A stretch of 28,433 nt of DNA from Stephanodiscus triporus (GCA_036939755.1 JALLAZ010000056.1:1-28433), one strand, 5' to 3'. Positions 1 to 9,802 are shown, counted from the first letter of the stretch. Notes: generated from the sequence alone by a model not told the origin. Numbers and translations are program-made.

Positions 1-2
1 TG

Positions 3-287
3 TGCCTGGAAATTTGGGGTCGTATTTTGGGATCGACCGTCGTATTTACCGATGTTATGCTTCGCATGACAGTGACGAACTGGAGTGTAGAGAAGAGTTT
101 GCGTACGCAGGCCATTGATGATTTCTATGAATCGATTGAAAGAGGCATATGGAAGAAGATCGAGCTCGAAGATGGTGCCGAGTGGGGAAAGGAAATCGAC
201 GGCGAGGCTGGGGTGGATATAGGGCAGAAAGTGACACATGAAATCTCGTGCGATGATGTAAAGGGCTTTCGGCGACGTTCATTTTGA
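3..287 (+). CDS. Possible 3' end of an unidentified gene (partial)
   Basis: The reading frame is open from the first bases of the window to a TGA at 285-287, giving about 94 residues. No ATG is needed inside the window, so this could be a terminal exon truncated at the window edge. The peptide is rich in acidic and basic residues in its second half (positions 140-240) and has no motif I recognise. The minus strand is also open here, so coding status is weak. It could equally be non-coding sequence. Confidence 0.25.
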   Translation, partial: CLEIWGRILGSTVVFTDVMLRMTVTNWSVEKSLRTQAIDDFYESIERGIWKKIELEDGAEWGKEIDGEAGVDIGQKVTHEISCDDVKGFRRRSF

Positions 288-581
288 CGAAGAAGGTACG
301 AGTGTACCAATGATGTTAAACGCGAGGTATTGGCTTTGATCTTTTTATACGCTTCAATTTGACGCAGTTGCCTTTCAAATGATATATTTTCGGTCACGGG
401 TTCACTCGTCCATGTTCTCTAGCAGTGCATGTCTTGGGGCTCAAGGACGACTCCCTCCGACTCAATCATTTATCGGCAAGTTTGGCAGTACTCTGCCCCC
501 GAAATGGATGTTGTTCTTCGGTATCAAGGTCCAATGACACCACCGATATGCATACACCACCCCACGCCACGCACGGGGCCA
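288..581. other. Intergenic stretch, nothing recognised
   Basis: This lies between the possible gene tail at the window edge and the stop codon of the dioxygenase gene. It holds short open frames on both strands but no start, splice or domain signal that I can support. Its right half probably includes the dioxygenase 3' UTR. Confidence 0.4.
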
Positions 582-2210
582 TCACAACGACGTCGCGAAG
601 AAAGGCACGGCAGCCTCCGCCCCCCTCCGTCTCGACGCATCGGCATCGTCGTCGCCATTTCTTCCCGCCCTCCTCATCTCCTCCTCCCCCTCCCACCCCT
701 CGAACCAGGCGACGCCGTGCTTTCTCGTGCCGTCGAAGACGTTCCGCCCGTGCATGCACTTGTAATTGTCGAGCAGGACGACGTCGCCCGCTTCCATCTT
801 CACGAACTGCACGTTCTTCATCGTGACCTCGTCGATGTGCTCCAGGTCGGAATCGTCGATGACGCCGTCGTCGCCGTAGAACATGTCCGACTTGTTTATC
901 TGGGAGGCGCCGTCCTCGAAGCGCTCGGCTCCGTAGCTGAATCCACGGGAAGGGCGAGATCGACGGCATCGTATCCGGGAGAGAGAGAACGAAACGAAAC
1001 CCCCGTCGCGCGGTTGCGAACGGGAAAAAGGAAAACGCGGGTGGGGGGGGGGTCAATAAAAAAATGAATGGCGGGCGCGACATCCGGACGTTCGAACGCG
1101 TATGGTATATAATAATATCATCCCCATTCTCCCGAACGACACGTCTTGTATTTTTTTTTCCATATCGGGAGAGACGAAAAGCGCAATAATATATACTCAC
1201 ATCGCCTCCCTGTCCTTCCTAAGCTTCGACGAGTGGGAGTGGACGTTGCAGAACCAGTGGGGCTCGCCCGTGACGGGATGCACGAGTATCGGCGGCTGAC
1301 TCGGCGCGCGGGCCTGGAGCATCCGCACGCCGTCGTACCCCCCCTCCCCCCATCGCAGGTCGACGGCGAAGTCGACCTTCGCGTTGATCGCGGCGGAGAC
1401 GAGTCCCTTGATCAGGTCCATCGTCGCGGGCCTCGCGAATTCCGGAACGTACGAGTCGATCCAGCCGAAGAACGGCAATTCCATGACCGAGTACCGTATG
1501 CCCCTCCCGTACAGCCTACCCACGACGTCCGCGTCGAGGTCGCGAAAGATCTTACGTCCGTCCGCGATGAGGAATTCGCCCCCCGTCTCGGCGGGCTTGA
1601 AGCAAACGAACGCCGCGGCCCTAGGCGCGCGCGTTCCCACGAACTCGTTGTGCATGCCGATGAAGAAGTTCTTGCGGCTCTCCTTGTTCACGGCCTCGTA
1701 CACGGGCGAATTTTTCGACCCGTCGACGGTAGGCCGCGCCGACACGGAATGGAGGGGATCGAGGCACACCTTCATCCCGAGGGCCTCGTAGAAGTTCACG
1801 AATCCCGATTGCTCCTTCATCAGGTCGAAGTCTCGAAATATCACCGCGCCGCATTCGACCATGGTCCTCCGTATCTCGTGCGCGTTGTCACGAAAGTACG
1901 ACAGCTGCCCGTCGACGTCGTCGCGGGACAGACCGATGTCCGACGATCGTACCGTCGGCGCGAATTCGATCTCCGACGATCGCGATCGTACGGCGCGCTG
2001 GGATTCGATTATGTCCGGTATGCGATCGCCCCACACCGTGAGGGGGGCGAGGGGGGACTGCCGCTGCTGCTGCTCGGCGACTGCGGCCATTCCGAGGGGA
2101 GATGCTGCTCGACGAGTGGAGGAGGAGGGGGGAAAGGGAGCGAATGCGGACGCGGAGGAGATGCCAGCGCCGATGGATAGGGCGACGGCGGGGATGCTGA
2201 ACTTGACCAT
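582..2210 (-). CDS. Plastid-targeted TauD/TfdA-like Fe(II)/2-oxoglutarate dioxygenase
   Basis: Two exons, complement of 1201-2210 and 582-936, separated by a 264-bp GT-AG intron (GTGAGT donor, TTCAG acceptor). The phase fits (AT|C makes Ile337), giving 454 aa; without splicing the frame stops just inside the intron. Residues 1-25 form a hydrophobic signal peptide ending in ASAFAP (20-25), followed by a Ser/Arg-rich, acid-free stretch. This is the bipartite presequence that carries diatom proteins into the complex plastid. The mature part fits the TauD/TfdA (clavaminate synthase-like) fold: H187-x-E189 with distal H399 as the expected iron facial triad, and R408 nine residues later as the expected 2-oxoglutarate-binding arginine, in a DN-x4-H-G-R context. 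The family uses Fe(II), O2 and 2-oxoglutarate to hydroxylate or desaturate small molecules; the substrate cannot be told. The last 40 residues are low-complexity and charged. The family and targeting calls are firm. Confidence 0.85.
937..1200 (-). other. Intron of the dioxygenase gene
   Basis: A GT-AG intron on the minus strand (donor GTGAGT at 1200-1195, acceptor CAG at 939-937). It holds a run of eight Gs on the plus strand, a T-rich tract near 1150 and several stops. It is the longest intron I can place in the window; most of the others are 70-90 bp. Confidence 0.8.
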
Positions 2211-2448
2211 GGCGACGAATATTATAGGAGTAATATAAGTCTTCGAGATGGGACCTCGAGTATTGTTTTGTGGTCGTCGTCGGTCAAAAAAAAGGAAGCC
2301 CGAGCGAGCGCCTGAGGTGGCGAGGAAACTCTCTTGAAAGGAATCCGTAGTTTTTGTATGGACGTTGAAGTTGGATCCTCAATAATCTTCAAACCGAAGA
2401 GTAAGAGGAGAGAATCACAAAAAACCTGGAGAGTCCTTCAATTTTAAT
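2211..2448. promoter_or_regulatory. Intergenic 5' region between divergent units
   Basis: This sits upstream of the dioxygenase start (minus) and of the GC-rich plus-strand unit. It is more A/T-rich than either flank and includes an A-run near 2287. It is the only place for the promoters of both units if both are genes. No specific TATA or initiator element can be assigned with confidence. Confidence 0.35.
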
Positions 2449-3415
2449 ATGCCCTGTCCGTATGCGTCCCGTAAGTAGTTCGTTCGGTGTATGCCGCCCT
2501 CCTCGTCGCCCTCCTCCTAGCATCCGCGTTGCCATCGGGCGACTCGTTCGTCATCGTGTCGTCTCGCGGCCTCCTCCCGAATACTACGGCGGCGGCCGCG
2601 ATGGGCGCGTGGTGGTCCTGCATTACGGAGGCGGCGAGGGGGAAGACGTTCGTCGTATTCGTCGACGTATTCGGGATACGATGGCCCGCCACCCTACGAC
2701 CTCCAGCCGGGCGTGCCGTTCGGCGGCGTCGGACACGTCGGCATCGGACGTGTCCGTGCGACCGTCCGTCGTGCCCCCCCCCTCCTGCCGAGGCAGACGC
2801 AGCTCCAGGACAGGAAGCGTCAAGGTGACAGTACGACGCGAGAGGAGGGACGGATGTGGGACGCCGCGGATAATATTTCACAGGCTCGTCGACACGGAAA
2901 AAGGGGGGGGAGCGTCGGTGGTGCTCTCGCGAAGAAGTCCGCGGGACGTGGATCGGGGGGGGGCACAATCCCCGGGGATGATGGGCGTCCCTCCCTCGGT
3001 CGGCGGTCGCGGCCGACCGAGCGTCGCGAGCTTCCTCTTCCATCGTCGGAGGGCGGGTCCGTGGTGGTGGTGGTGGTGGGGGGGGGGGGTGGCGGAGGGG
3101 ATGGCAGAAGCTACGGGTCAATCGGACCGGAGGGATGGCGTGCGGGAAAGGGACGAGCGCGATTCCGGGATATACCTCTCGGCTCGGACGCGCTCGTTCA
3201 TGCCGTTGAACGGATCCCGCCCCCGATCGGTCGCGAGTCTCGATTGGGGGGGTACTATCTCGAATGCGGTCCGGAGGACAGGTCGACGCTGTTGCCGGTT
3301 GAGGGGAGCGGACGCGACCATGGACGAGCTGTACGTGATCTCGGGGGTGTACGCCGACGGGGAGGACGTCCGAATTCCGGCGGCGTTACCGATCTTGGGC
3401 TGTACTGATATATAA
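2449..3415 (+). CDS. GC-rich probable coding unit, frame uncertain (possible secreted or organelle protein)
   Basis: No family is recognised. Codon third positions look G/C-biased in different frames along the segment. From about 2487 to 2690 the frame starting GTG TAT encodes a hydrophobic leader resembling a signal peptide, but it lacks an ATG. From about 2640 to 2830 a second frame is better, with Tyr/Gly/Pro-rich peptide. From about 3300 to the TAA at 3413-3415 a third frame looks coding. An alternative is a 50-bp intron at 2471-2520 (GTAAGT donor, pyrimidine-rich tract, CTAG acceptor), which would make the apparent leader intronic and join an ATG at 2462 to the second frame (298 aa, ending at 3408). 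G-runs near 2907, 2957 and 3078 could hide length errors. Either this is a gene with frame errors or decay, or GC-rich DNA with chance open frames. Confidence 0.3.
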
Positions 3416-3420
3416 TTTTT

Positions 3421-4001
3421 TTTTTTCGAGGAGGGAACGGCGCGATTTCGCGTCGCCGTTCGTCGTCGTCTTCGCGGAACCGGGCGCGTTGCCCGTTATA
3501 TTTTCGGGCATATTTACGATGGGAGGTGCCGAATGCCTTCATTCTCTTTTTTTTTCTTCTTCACGGGCGGCGAATTTCATCGTCGACGAAACACGGGAGC
3601 GGTGCTGTGATCCACCGCCTCGCGAGTCTCTCCCAATCCTTGGCCTTCAACCTCGCCTACGTGATGAAGATCCGCCGCATCACTGTTTGTGGAGGCCGAT
3701 GTGCAGTTCAAGTTGAAGTGGGACGCCATCTGGCCTGCGGATTCGTCCGTTTTTGCAGCTGATCGAGTATGAGAAGGAGCTTTGACTGTAGCGACTTCTT
3801 CCGGCAGGAATCGATGTGGTCGACTGTTTTTTTTTTGTGATCGAACAGGAGACACTCCATTGCGTCCTCCCCTCTCTTGGGCACCTTGTCGCATACAGTG
3901 TTTTGGCTTCCTAAAATAGAGTATGTCAAGTTACAACAAGGCGCAATGGGGAAGGTTGTGTGCATATCGCGATTGACATCATACTCTATTCACCGTTACT
4001 C
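3421..4001. other. Intergenic stretch with a short hairpin, no gene supported
   Basis: This is the transition from GC-rich to A/T-richer sequence. Several short open frames exist on both strands. The minus frame around 3577-3850 is Ser/Ala/Glu-rich and could be a remnant, but it has no start or family. The right end holds the inverted repeat described separately and the 3' flank of the gene that ends at 4002. Confidence 0.4.
3915..3990. repeat. Imperfect inverted repeat (hairpin, about 76 bp)
   Basis: The left arm AATAGAGTATGTCAA (3915-3929) pairs with the right arm TTGACATCATACTCTATT (3973-3990), with a three-base bulge in the right arm. Inside, ACAAC and GTTGT can pair and extend the fold. 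TA dinucleotides lie near both ends, so it could be a tiny foldback element; it could also be a 3'-end processing hairpin. Confidence 0.5.
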
Positions 4002-5544
4002 TTATTTCTGTTCTACTTTTTTTGTCGAGCTACGACGATCAAGCAATTTTCCATGTCGATATGGACAAAGGGCAGGATTCTTTGATTCATTCTCAGATAA
4101 GATCTTGGCAGTGTACGATGTTACCCAGCTTTTATGTGTCCTTGTTTTGTCCTTGTCCTTGACTTTGTTCACTTCTTGTATGCGTATCTCTTCTAGAGTC
4201 TTTGTCCCCGAAGACCTTGGTTTGTTTTGCATCCAAAGGCCGCCCGGAGTGTCCTCGTCTTTGTAGTCTTCGTATCCAGCAGCTACCCACTCTCCCAATA
4301 GAGAAGCCATACTGAAATTCTGTCGATCGTCGTGTTCTGAATCACCGACCCTATCCCCTTTCATCTCATTTTGCGTATCCAAAAAATAACGACAATTCGC
4401 CAAAAGATATTTACGATTCAAGTACCTTCCTCCATGCATTTGATGCAGAACGTTCAACAATAAGCCAGAGAGTAGAACGAATTCGTTAGTCACCCCTCCC
4501 ATACTTGACAGTGTGCAGCCCATATTCTCGGCAGGTAGCAGTTGGCGTATGTAAAAGATTCCATTCGCATGTAACTTGCGTATGATCGGATCAGCATACA
4601 CCATACAATCGTGCAGATGTCCTTTCTCTGGGCGTGTAGAATGACAGTTGCCGTGCACAGTGGATTCACCTGGGTCCTTGAAGTCATACCTCAACGTAAC
4701 TGCCATGATGAAACGTGCCACTGTATCGTCCAAACCATTGGGGATGTCATAGAGTAGATACTGTCCACGAAGTCTCTCGTGGCCTTGCTTTAAACCGACC
4801 AACCTAGTCGCCTCTTTCTGGTACGATGCATCAAGGACACTGTCAGTTTGGTCATCGTCGATGCAACATTTTGTTTCTGGCGGTCTATTCCCGCCTACAA
4901 TCGGCAATGAGTCAAAATTCCTCCCGTGAGTTTTGGGCCTATCTTTTCTTGTCGAACTCTTTTTCATGAGGTTTTGATGCCGAGGAAGACTGTCATAAAT
5001 ATCATGAGTTCGCCGATCTAGTTCACCGTTGAGGGATGTTTTTTTTCGAGCGTCACCAACTTGATTATCCGTTGTAGTTTTAGAACTCTCCTTATGTGCA
5101 AGTCGGATGTAATTTTCCCATGCCGAAGAATGGTCGCCGTCTCTTGCGCTGATAACCTTTGCAGGGTAAGAAAAGGGCCTATAAGTGAGACAAAGTATTG
5201 ATTGGTGCTACGGTGTCCATATGATAACTCTCACCTTCTCTACAAACGTTTGTGCCGTCTTCTCTTCCCTTTCGAATAAGTCCATGTACCGCATTTTGTA
5301 AGAAAACATAAAGAAGAGATAGAGAAAACACCAAACAAAGATCATACCTTTCGATTGTGCTCTTTATAATCCGTTCATACCGTATATAGTCATCATTAAT
5401 CGATTTTAGAAAAGAAAACATACATCCATCTACCGCGAAACGTTCCGTGTACATGAGGAGCTAACGCAATTGAAGTCAACATTGAGACCGTATTGGTAGT
5501 GGATGAAATGGTAATCATTAAAAACAGTGGCCAAACAACTCACG
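4002..5544 (-). CDS. 3' exons of a coiled-coil/IQ-type gene (C-terminal half)
   Basis: Read on the minus strand, four exons join in phase: the one ending at 5544 (donor GTGAGT), then 5460-5348, 5268-5235 and 5156-4002. The introns are 83, 79 and 78 bp with GT-AG ends. The first exon continues upstream into the fragment at 5545-5735, which matches the IQ-motif gene at 26474-27880. The last exon starts at a pyrimidine-rich CAAAG acceptor and runs 385 codons to a TAA. The peptide is hydrophilic, with a charged helical N-terminal part, a Lys/Arg/Asp-rich middle, a better-conserved-looking centre (about 4380-4800) and a basic tail. It has no family I recognise. The small third exon (34 nt) is the least certain; its acceptor follows the pyrimidine tract at a distance. 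The gene is probably cytoskeletal or calmodulin-related, judged only from the IQ motifs of its related N-terminal half. Confidence 0.6.
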
Positions 5545-5735
5545 CGTTGATGTAATCCCAACATAATTTTCCTGTTTGCACAATTAGCCGCAGCCAATAC
5601 TCTAAGATAATGCTTCTGAATGATCGTTGCAGATTTATTTTCTACAGCCTGGCTCACTAAATCTATGTCCATCATCAACAACTCCTCCATGACACTGAGT
5701 TCAGGTAGGGACTTAGCTTTATTGGAAAAGGAGAC
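5545..5735 (-). pseudogene. Truncated, internally deleted copy of the IQ-motif gene's 5' half
   Basis: Positions 5550-5735 match 26474-26571 plus 27088-27175 with about 6 differences in 186 bp. Relative to that copy, 516 bp (172 codons, exactly in frame) are missing between 5647 and 5648, removing most of the IQ-motif region. Homology ends abruptly near 5735, where sequence of the oppositely oriented PA14 pseudogene region begins. Everything 5' of residue ~238 of the other copy is absent. The frame stays open across the fragment and on into the exon boundary at 5544, so it could be a recent rearrangement or a haplotype variant rather than an old pseudogene. Confidence 0.7.
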
Positions 5736-5874
5736 AAAATGAAAAGCACTCCTCTCATGGACAAATCGTAAATGAGGATGCAAAAAAGTAACACACTCTA
5801 AAAGGCTGTGTACACAATAATATGCTGGAAAACCCTCTGTTAAATCCCAACCGCCCTGGAAGTAACCCTTCACC

Positions 5875-7657
5875 ATGGTGCCATCCACACCCCCCAACAA
5901 AAATTGCCATGGCAACATGGAGGAAGGCCCAGTCGCTGCTGCCTTGCCCCTTCCAGCATCATCGCCGACTGCTACTCTGTCAAGCGACGCGGGGCTGGTA
6001 CTAATTGACGACGGTGATGATGGGCCACCACTCCTGTTGTATTCTGAAGTCGAGGGCACAAGATCTGCAAATCTAAGCAATATCATCCCATCAACGACCC
6101 CACCGCCAATCACGGGGATCGATACGATTGAGATTGATGATGACATTGACAATGGACAGGAGCTTCCACCCTCCATGATGCCCGCGGCAATGCTAAAGAT
6201 GGAAGAAGCCGTAAGCAATTTCAAGAAGAAGGACGAGACCATTGATGACAATGAAAGTGCCATTGGTTTTGTCCTAGCCTGATCGGGAATGTCAGCAACT
6301 GGGAGCAAGATCCAGAGAACCTCGCCCATACTTCCACTGCTGCCGTCCACCATGGCACTCGTCGGGGAACGCTCCCTGGCGCGACTTGTGTTGCCGGAAT
6401 ATTTTCTGGCGACGAAGCAGATATTAACGTTGAAATTTCTGCAACACCGGGCATAATCATGCCCAAACCATGCCCGTGGGTTTAATGGCGAGAGATCAAG
6501 ATGACCATGTTATCATGGCAAGTCATCTTGAGCAATGGTTGAGACAACGGAGAATGCGGTTGTTGCTTGTTACTACATTCATTCCCCTAGTGGGAGCCGT
6601 AATTGCCTTTGTCATCACGCTTCCCACCAATGTCAAATCTATAGGGTATGCCTGTGTGGCCAATAGTTACTGTGACAATGGAATCTGGTGCAATGGTATG
6701 TGTCCATGTCTATAATTTCCGGTAACCTATCTTCGTGTGTGTGCGCAAAAATCACCGCTCTTTTACTCAATACTTTTCACCTTGATTAATGGACTATTAT
6801 TAATGAATGATGAATTCCATCAGGCGTTGAGTCGTGCAATGAATCGAGAGTATGCCAATCTGGTGAACCACAAAGGTGCTCTGATGGATTATTTTGTACA
6901 GACGACGTATGCAAGGAAACAACCAAATCATGCGAGAACCCAGCTGCCGACTGCCTTGCATCTGATATATGTGTTGAGTCCCTAAACGGGTGTCAATTCA
7001 CCTGTGGTGCCACCCTTGATACATGGATGAATATTACAGGTGTAAGCATTGGCAGTATAAAGAATGGAATAAGTTCTGCTGTTGAACCAGACATGATGGA
7101 ACGACTTGGGAATTTGTTGGAGTATCTAAATGACCTGAGCGCTGATTATGGGAACTGTATGAAGGGATGGCTAGTGCCTCCAATTACCGGGGAGTACATC
7201 TTCTGAATTTCTGCTACTTGTCAATCAGAGTTGTGGTTGAGCACTGATGACGATAATCCGAAAAATGAGTTCCTCATATGCAAGCCGCAAGATACCGCTC
7301 CCAGGCAGAGGATGTTGTTATACCCTTCTCAGAAATCAGAAAAATTGCGCTTATTGCTGGTGGTGTTTATTACTTTGAGGTATGAGGGATGTGAAATAAT
7401 CATTTGTGGATACACTCTTTCTGTTGTTTTGCGTCTTGACACAAGTTATCTGTCGTGCATATTAGAACTTAATTCTCACATTGTTCACTCTGTCTTAACC
7501 ATTTTCTCTCTTTTAGGCTTATGCAAAGAACAGAATTTTTGGGGGTGGCCACGGTTAGGAATATCCCGGTCAAGCGTTAGAGGTGATCCCCACAAGTTAC
7601 TCACAAATGACTAGGCCGGCTCTCTCACTAAATGAATCATCCGATTCTGATGATTGA
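5875..7657 (+). pseudogene. Decayed membrane-anchored Cys-rich/PA14-domain surface protein
   Basis: A plus-strand ATG at 5875, directly preceded by an in-frame TAA, opens an acidic Ser/Pro-rich cytosolic-type region to about 6280. The frame then shifts near 6282 and again near 6468. The next segment has a transmembrane helix (about 6560-6630). A Cys-rich module follows across an intron at 6696-6823 (CxNGxxC-type pattern), then a PA14-like domain from about 7010: the GxxxPxTGEYxF strand at about 7165-7203, the LWLSTDD strand near 7232, a GGVYYFE strand near 7360, an intron at 7380-7516, and the closing EYPGQ strand near 7560. Damage includes TGA at 7204-7206 inside the domain, a further frameshift near 7300, and TAG at 7556-7558. 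PA14 is a beta-barrel often used for glycan binding in adhesins and glycosidases. Family assignment is good; the gene is clearly broken. Confidence 0.7.
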
Positions 7658-8526
7658 TTGTTTGCAGAGACAGTATGCAAATAATTGGCCCGAGACTCTG
7701 CATCAAATGATCTGCAGGCCACCTCTTCCTGGATTGCTCTGTTGCCAGAATTTCTGTGATTGGATACCTCATCTCATTGATCAGAATCATGGTTTTGTGT
7801 TGCTGGTTCCATACTCAATGTGGGTCTGTACCCCAAACTTGAACCGCCAACTCCTATGATGTGTCTCATCCGTAAATTCATGAGCGCCAATGTTGCAGCC
7901 ACTTGACTCATAACTTCTTCATGATGAAGCAAGAAGGCTTTCTGTGCAGTGAAGAAAACACTAAGTGCGCCCAATTTCATGTAGAATTATGTTAACCACA
8001 GTTATTGATTTTTACAACAATACGATGTCTGGTGGTATGTCACAGTCACGCAAATGATTTCGGTGGATATGTGTGTGATAGTGATGTTGCGCCTTTTGCA
8101 AGAATGCACTTGGTGCTGATGTTGCCATTAACTCCAACAAGAATGTGGGTCATTGGCCATGATTTGTTGCAAAGTCCCACCAGCTGCAAGAATGCATGGC
8201 TGTTGTTACAATATACTTGCAAAAGAGGAGCCGACATGGAGGCAATATTGGACAACATCACTGGCTGCTGCCAAGAGCTTGTTGTGATGTTATAGATACC
8301 AGAGAAAGCGTTCATAATTTTCTTTATCAGTTAAATGTAGTTGTGTGTTCTGCATGTATGATTTATTTAATATCTCAGAGGACAATATTAAGGTATAGGA
8401 TGCATTGTTAAGGCTCAAGCACAACTAAAATGATTCATTATTACATCTGCTTTGCATCAACCCCCCAATTCTCCGATTGCCCTTCAGCGTGCATATTGTA
8501 GAGATGCTCTCCTTTCTCATATCAAT
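7658..8526. other. Decayed sequence between two pseudogenes
   Basis: No intact gene is seen. Peptides that look protein-like appear on the minus strand (about 7774-7980 and 8046-8315) and, with stops, as a possible continuation of the PA14 remnant on the plus strand (about 7670-7960). A GCAAGAATGCA word recurs at about 8099 and 8183, hinting at diverged internal repeats. This is probably eroded remains of the neighbouring surface-protein genes. Confidence 0.4.
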
Positions 8527-9220
8527 TTTATTCAGATCATTATTTGGCCGGGAAGGGATAACTACACTCTCAATTACATGGACGTTGAACATGTAGTCGA
8601 GTTTGATGATCTAGGCATCATGGAACAAAATGCCCACATCTGACACCTCCACTGAGACAGTATCTCCATTGAGAGAGTGGTAAGATTACCACTGACAAGA
8701 GATGCAGTTGGATGGGACCCATCAATGATGTGATAATACAGGATGTCTTGAAGAACAAGTCTGATATTTTCGGGAAGGATGTACGTTTCCAGGGTTACTC
8801 CCACTGGAAAGGTGGCCGCAAGAGTGTACCATGAGGCATTGTCTATAGCTAATGTGTGAAATGTTCAAGAATCAACAAACTAGAGAGGTAAACATGCAAA
8901 CGATAGATACTTATGTCATACTCAACTCACCAAGGACTGAGATAGGATCTGGCCCTGACACAAGATCTGCCAGTCCTGCTGCATCCACAAGAGCCATCAA
9001 CGTTGAGAAATTAGGACCAGCCTTGCCAGCATCAGCATTGTATATGGAAACAGTTTACACAACAGCTGTATCTAAAAGTGCACTGGATGCACTTGCATCC
9101 ACTGGCTGCTCATCGACCATACCAAATGGAGCAGAGGTGGTATTTGTTGCTAGGGTGGGTCTTGTAATCATTGAATTTATGGCAGGAATAACCGATAGCT
9201 ATTGCCAAGCAATGGCCAAG
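8527..9220 (-). pseudogene. Fasciclin (FAS1) domain protein remnant
   Basis: On the minus strand, a Ser/Thr/Ala-rich linker (about 9190-9060) leads into a FAS1 domain. The FSTLMALVDAAGL helix lies near 8990 and runs to a GTGAGT donor at about 8933, followed by an intron with a TTAG acceptor near 8851. After that come the LPENI-x4-LQDILYYHIIDG segment (about 8785-8725), the SLVSGNLTTL strand and the closing segment down to about 8530. Defects are a TAA in the linker (about 9063), a roughly 2-nt shift near 8680 and a TAG in the last strand (about 8618). FAS1 domains mediate extracellular adhesion and are common in diatom secreted proteins. The remnant has no start, and its upstream side ends where the MITE begins at 9221. 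The family call is good. Confidence 0.7.
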
Positions 9221-9525
9221 TAAGACTGGTAAACCTAAAACGTGACATTGAGGTTTTGGCGGGAGCGTTTGACGGACGAAGAAGTTTGGCGAGGGCTCGA
9301 TGTTCCCCAACGGATTTCAGTACAGTAACTATTCGTAGCATTTAAGTGTCAAGTATCATTCTGACGCGAAATGAGTCGGACAACACGACGGAATTGTCCA
9401 TTTTTGCATAAAATCATTCGCAGCGAAGATATTCACAAATTGCCGCAACCTTTCACGGTCTGTCCGGTTTGATTTTTTGCTCCCGCCAAAACACTCAATG
9501 TCACGTTTTAGGTTTACCAGTCTTA
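9221..9525. mobile_element. MITE, Tc1/mariner-like, with TA target duplication
   Basis: Terminal inverted repeats of about 45 bp start AGACTGGTAAACC at 9223 and end with the reverse complement at 9523. The arms are nearly identical: the right arm has two extra bases just inside the shared CATTGAG, and both then continue into TTTTGGCGGGAGC. TA flanks both ends (9221-9222 and 9524-9525), as expected for a Tc1/mariner-type TA duplication. The 301-bp element has no open frame of transposase size, so it is non-autonomous. It sits at the broken 5' side of the FAS1 remnant. Confidence 0.85.
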
Positions 9526-9802
9526 TTCCCCGCCTCAAGAGAAATAAGGCACGAAAAAGAGATGCCTGGCAAGAAAATCAAATGATCTTAATTCTGTAGT
9601 AATAATACAGGTATTGCAAATATTCACAGCCAAAATTCTGCCTCTGGGAGGCATAAGCAGTGGCGGAGCATCACTCAAAATCATTATTTCCTAAGATGTG
9701 CTTCCCTTACTAGTAACACATTGGTTATCCTCTAGACTAACAAGATCCGACTTCAAAATCCCGGTTGATGGCTGTACTCTATGAAGATATGATTTGTCCC
9801 AT
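9526..9802. other. Intergenic, 3' flank of the galactosyltransferase
   Basis: A/T-rich sequence between the MITE and the stop codon of the GT31 gene. No coding signal is seen; it probably contains the GT31 3' UTR. Confidence 0.4.

Noticed and set aside
582..2180. Long plus-strand frames across the dioxygenase
   Set aside because: GC-rich antisense frames with few stops; the minus strand has the motifs and splice sites.
2487..2560. Clean signal peptide starting at 2487
   Set aside because: It needs a GTG start and is preceded by an in-frame TAA. The same bases look like a pyrimidine-rich intron end, so it was kept only as one of two models.
5736..6353. Minus-strand gene opposite the PA14 pseudogene
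   Set aside because: The frame is open and contains a GGVDGTMV string that hints at a transposase, but the plus strand carries the recognisable protein and the minus frame is its complement.
8852..9223. Plus-strand gene of about 124 residues
   Set aside because: It is the antisense shadow of the FAS1 remnant and starts inside that remnant's intron.
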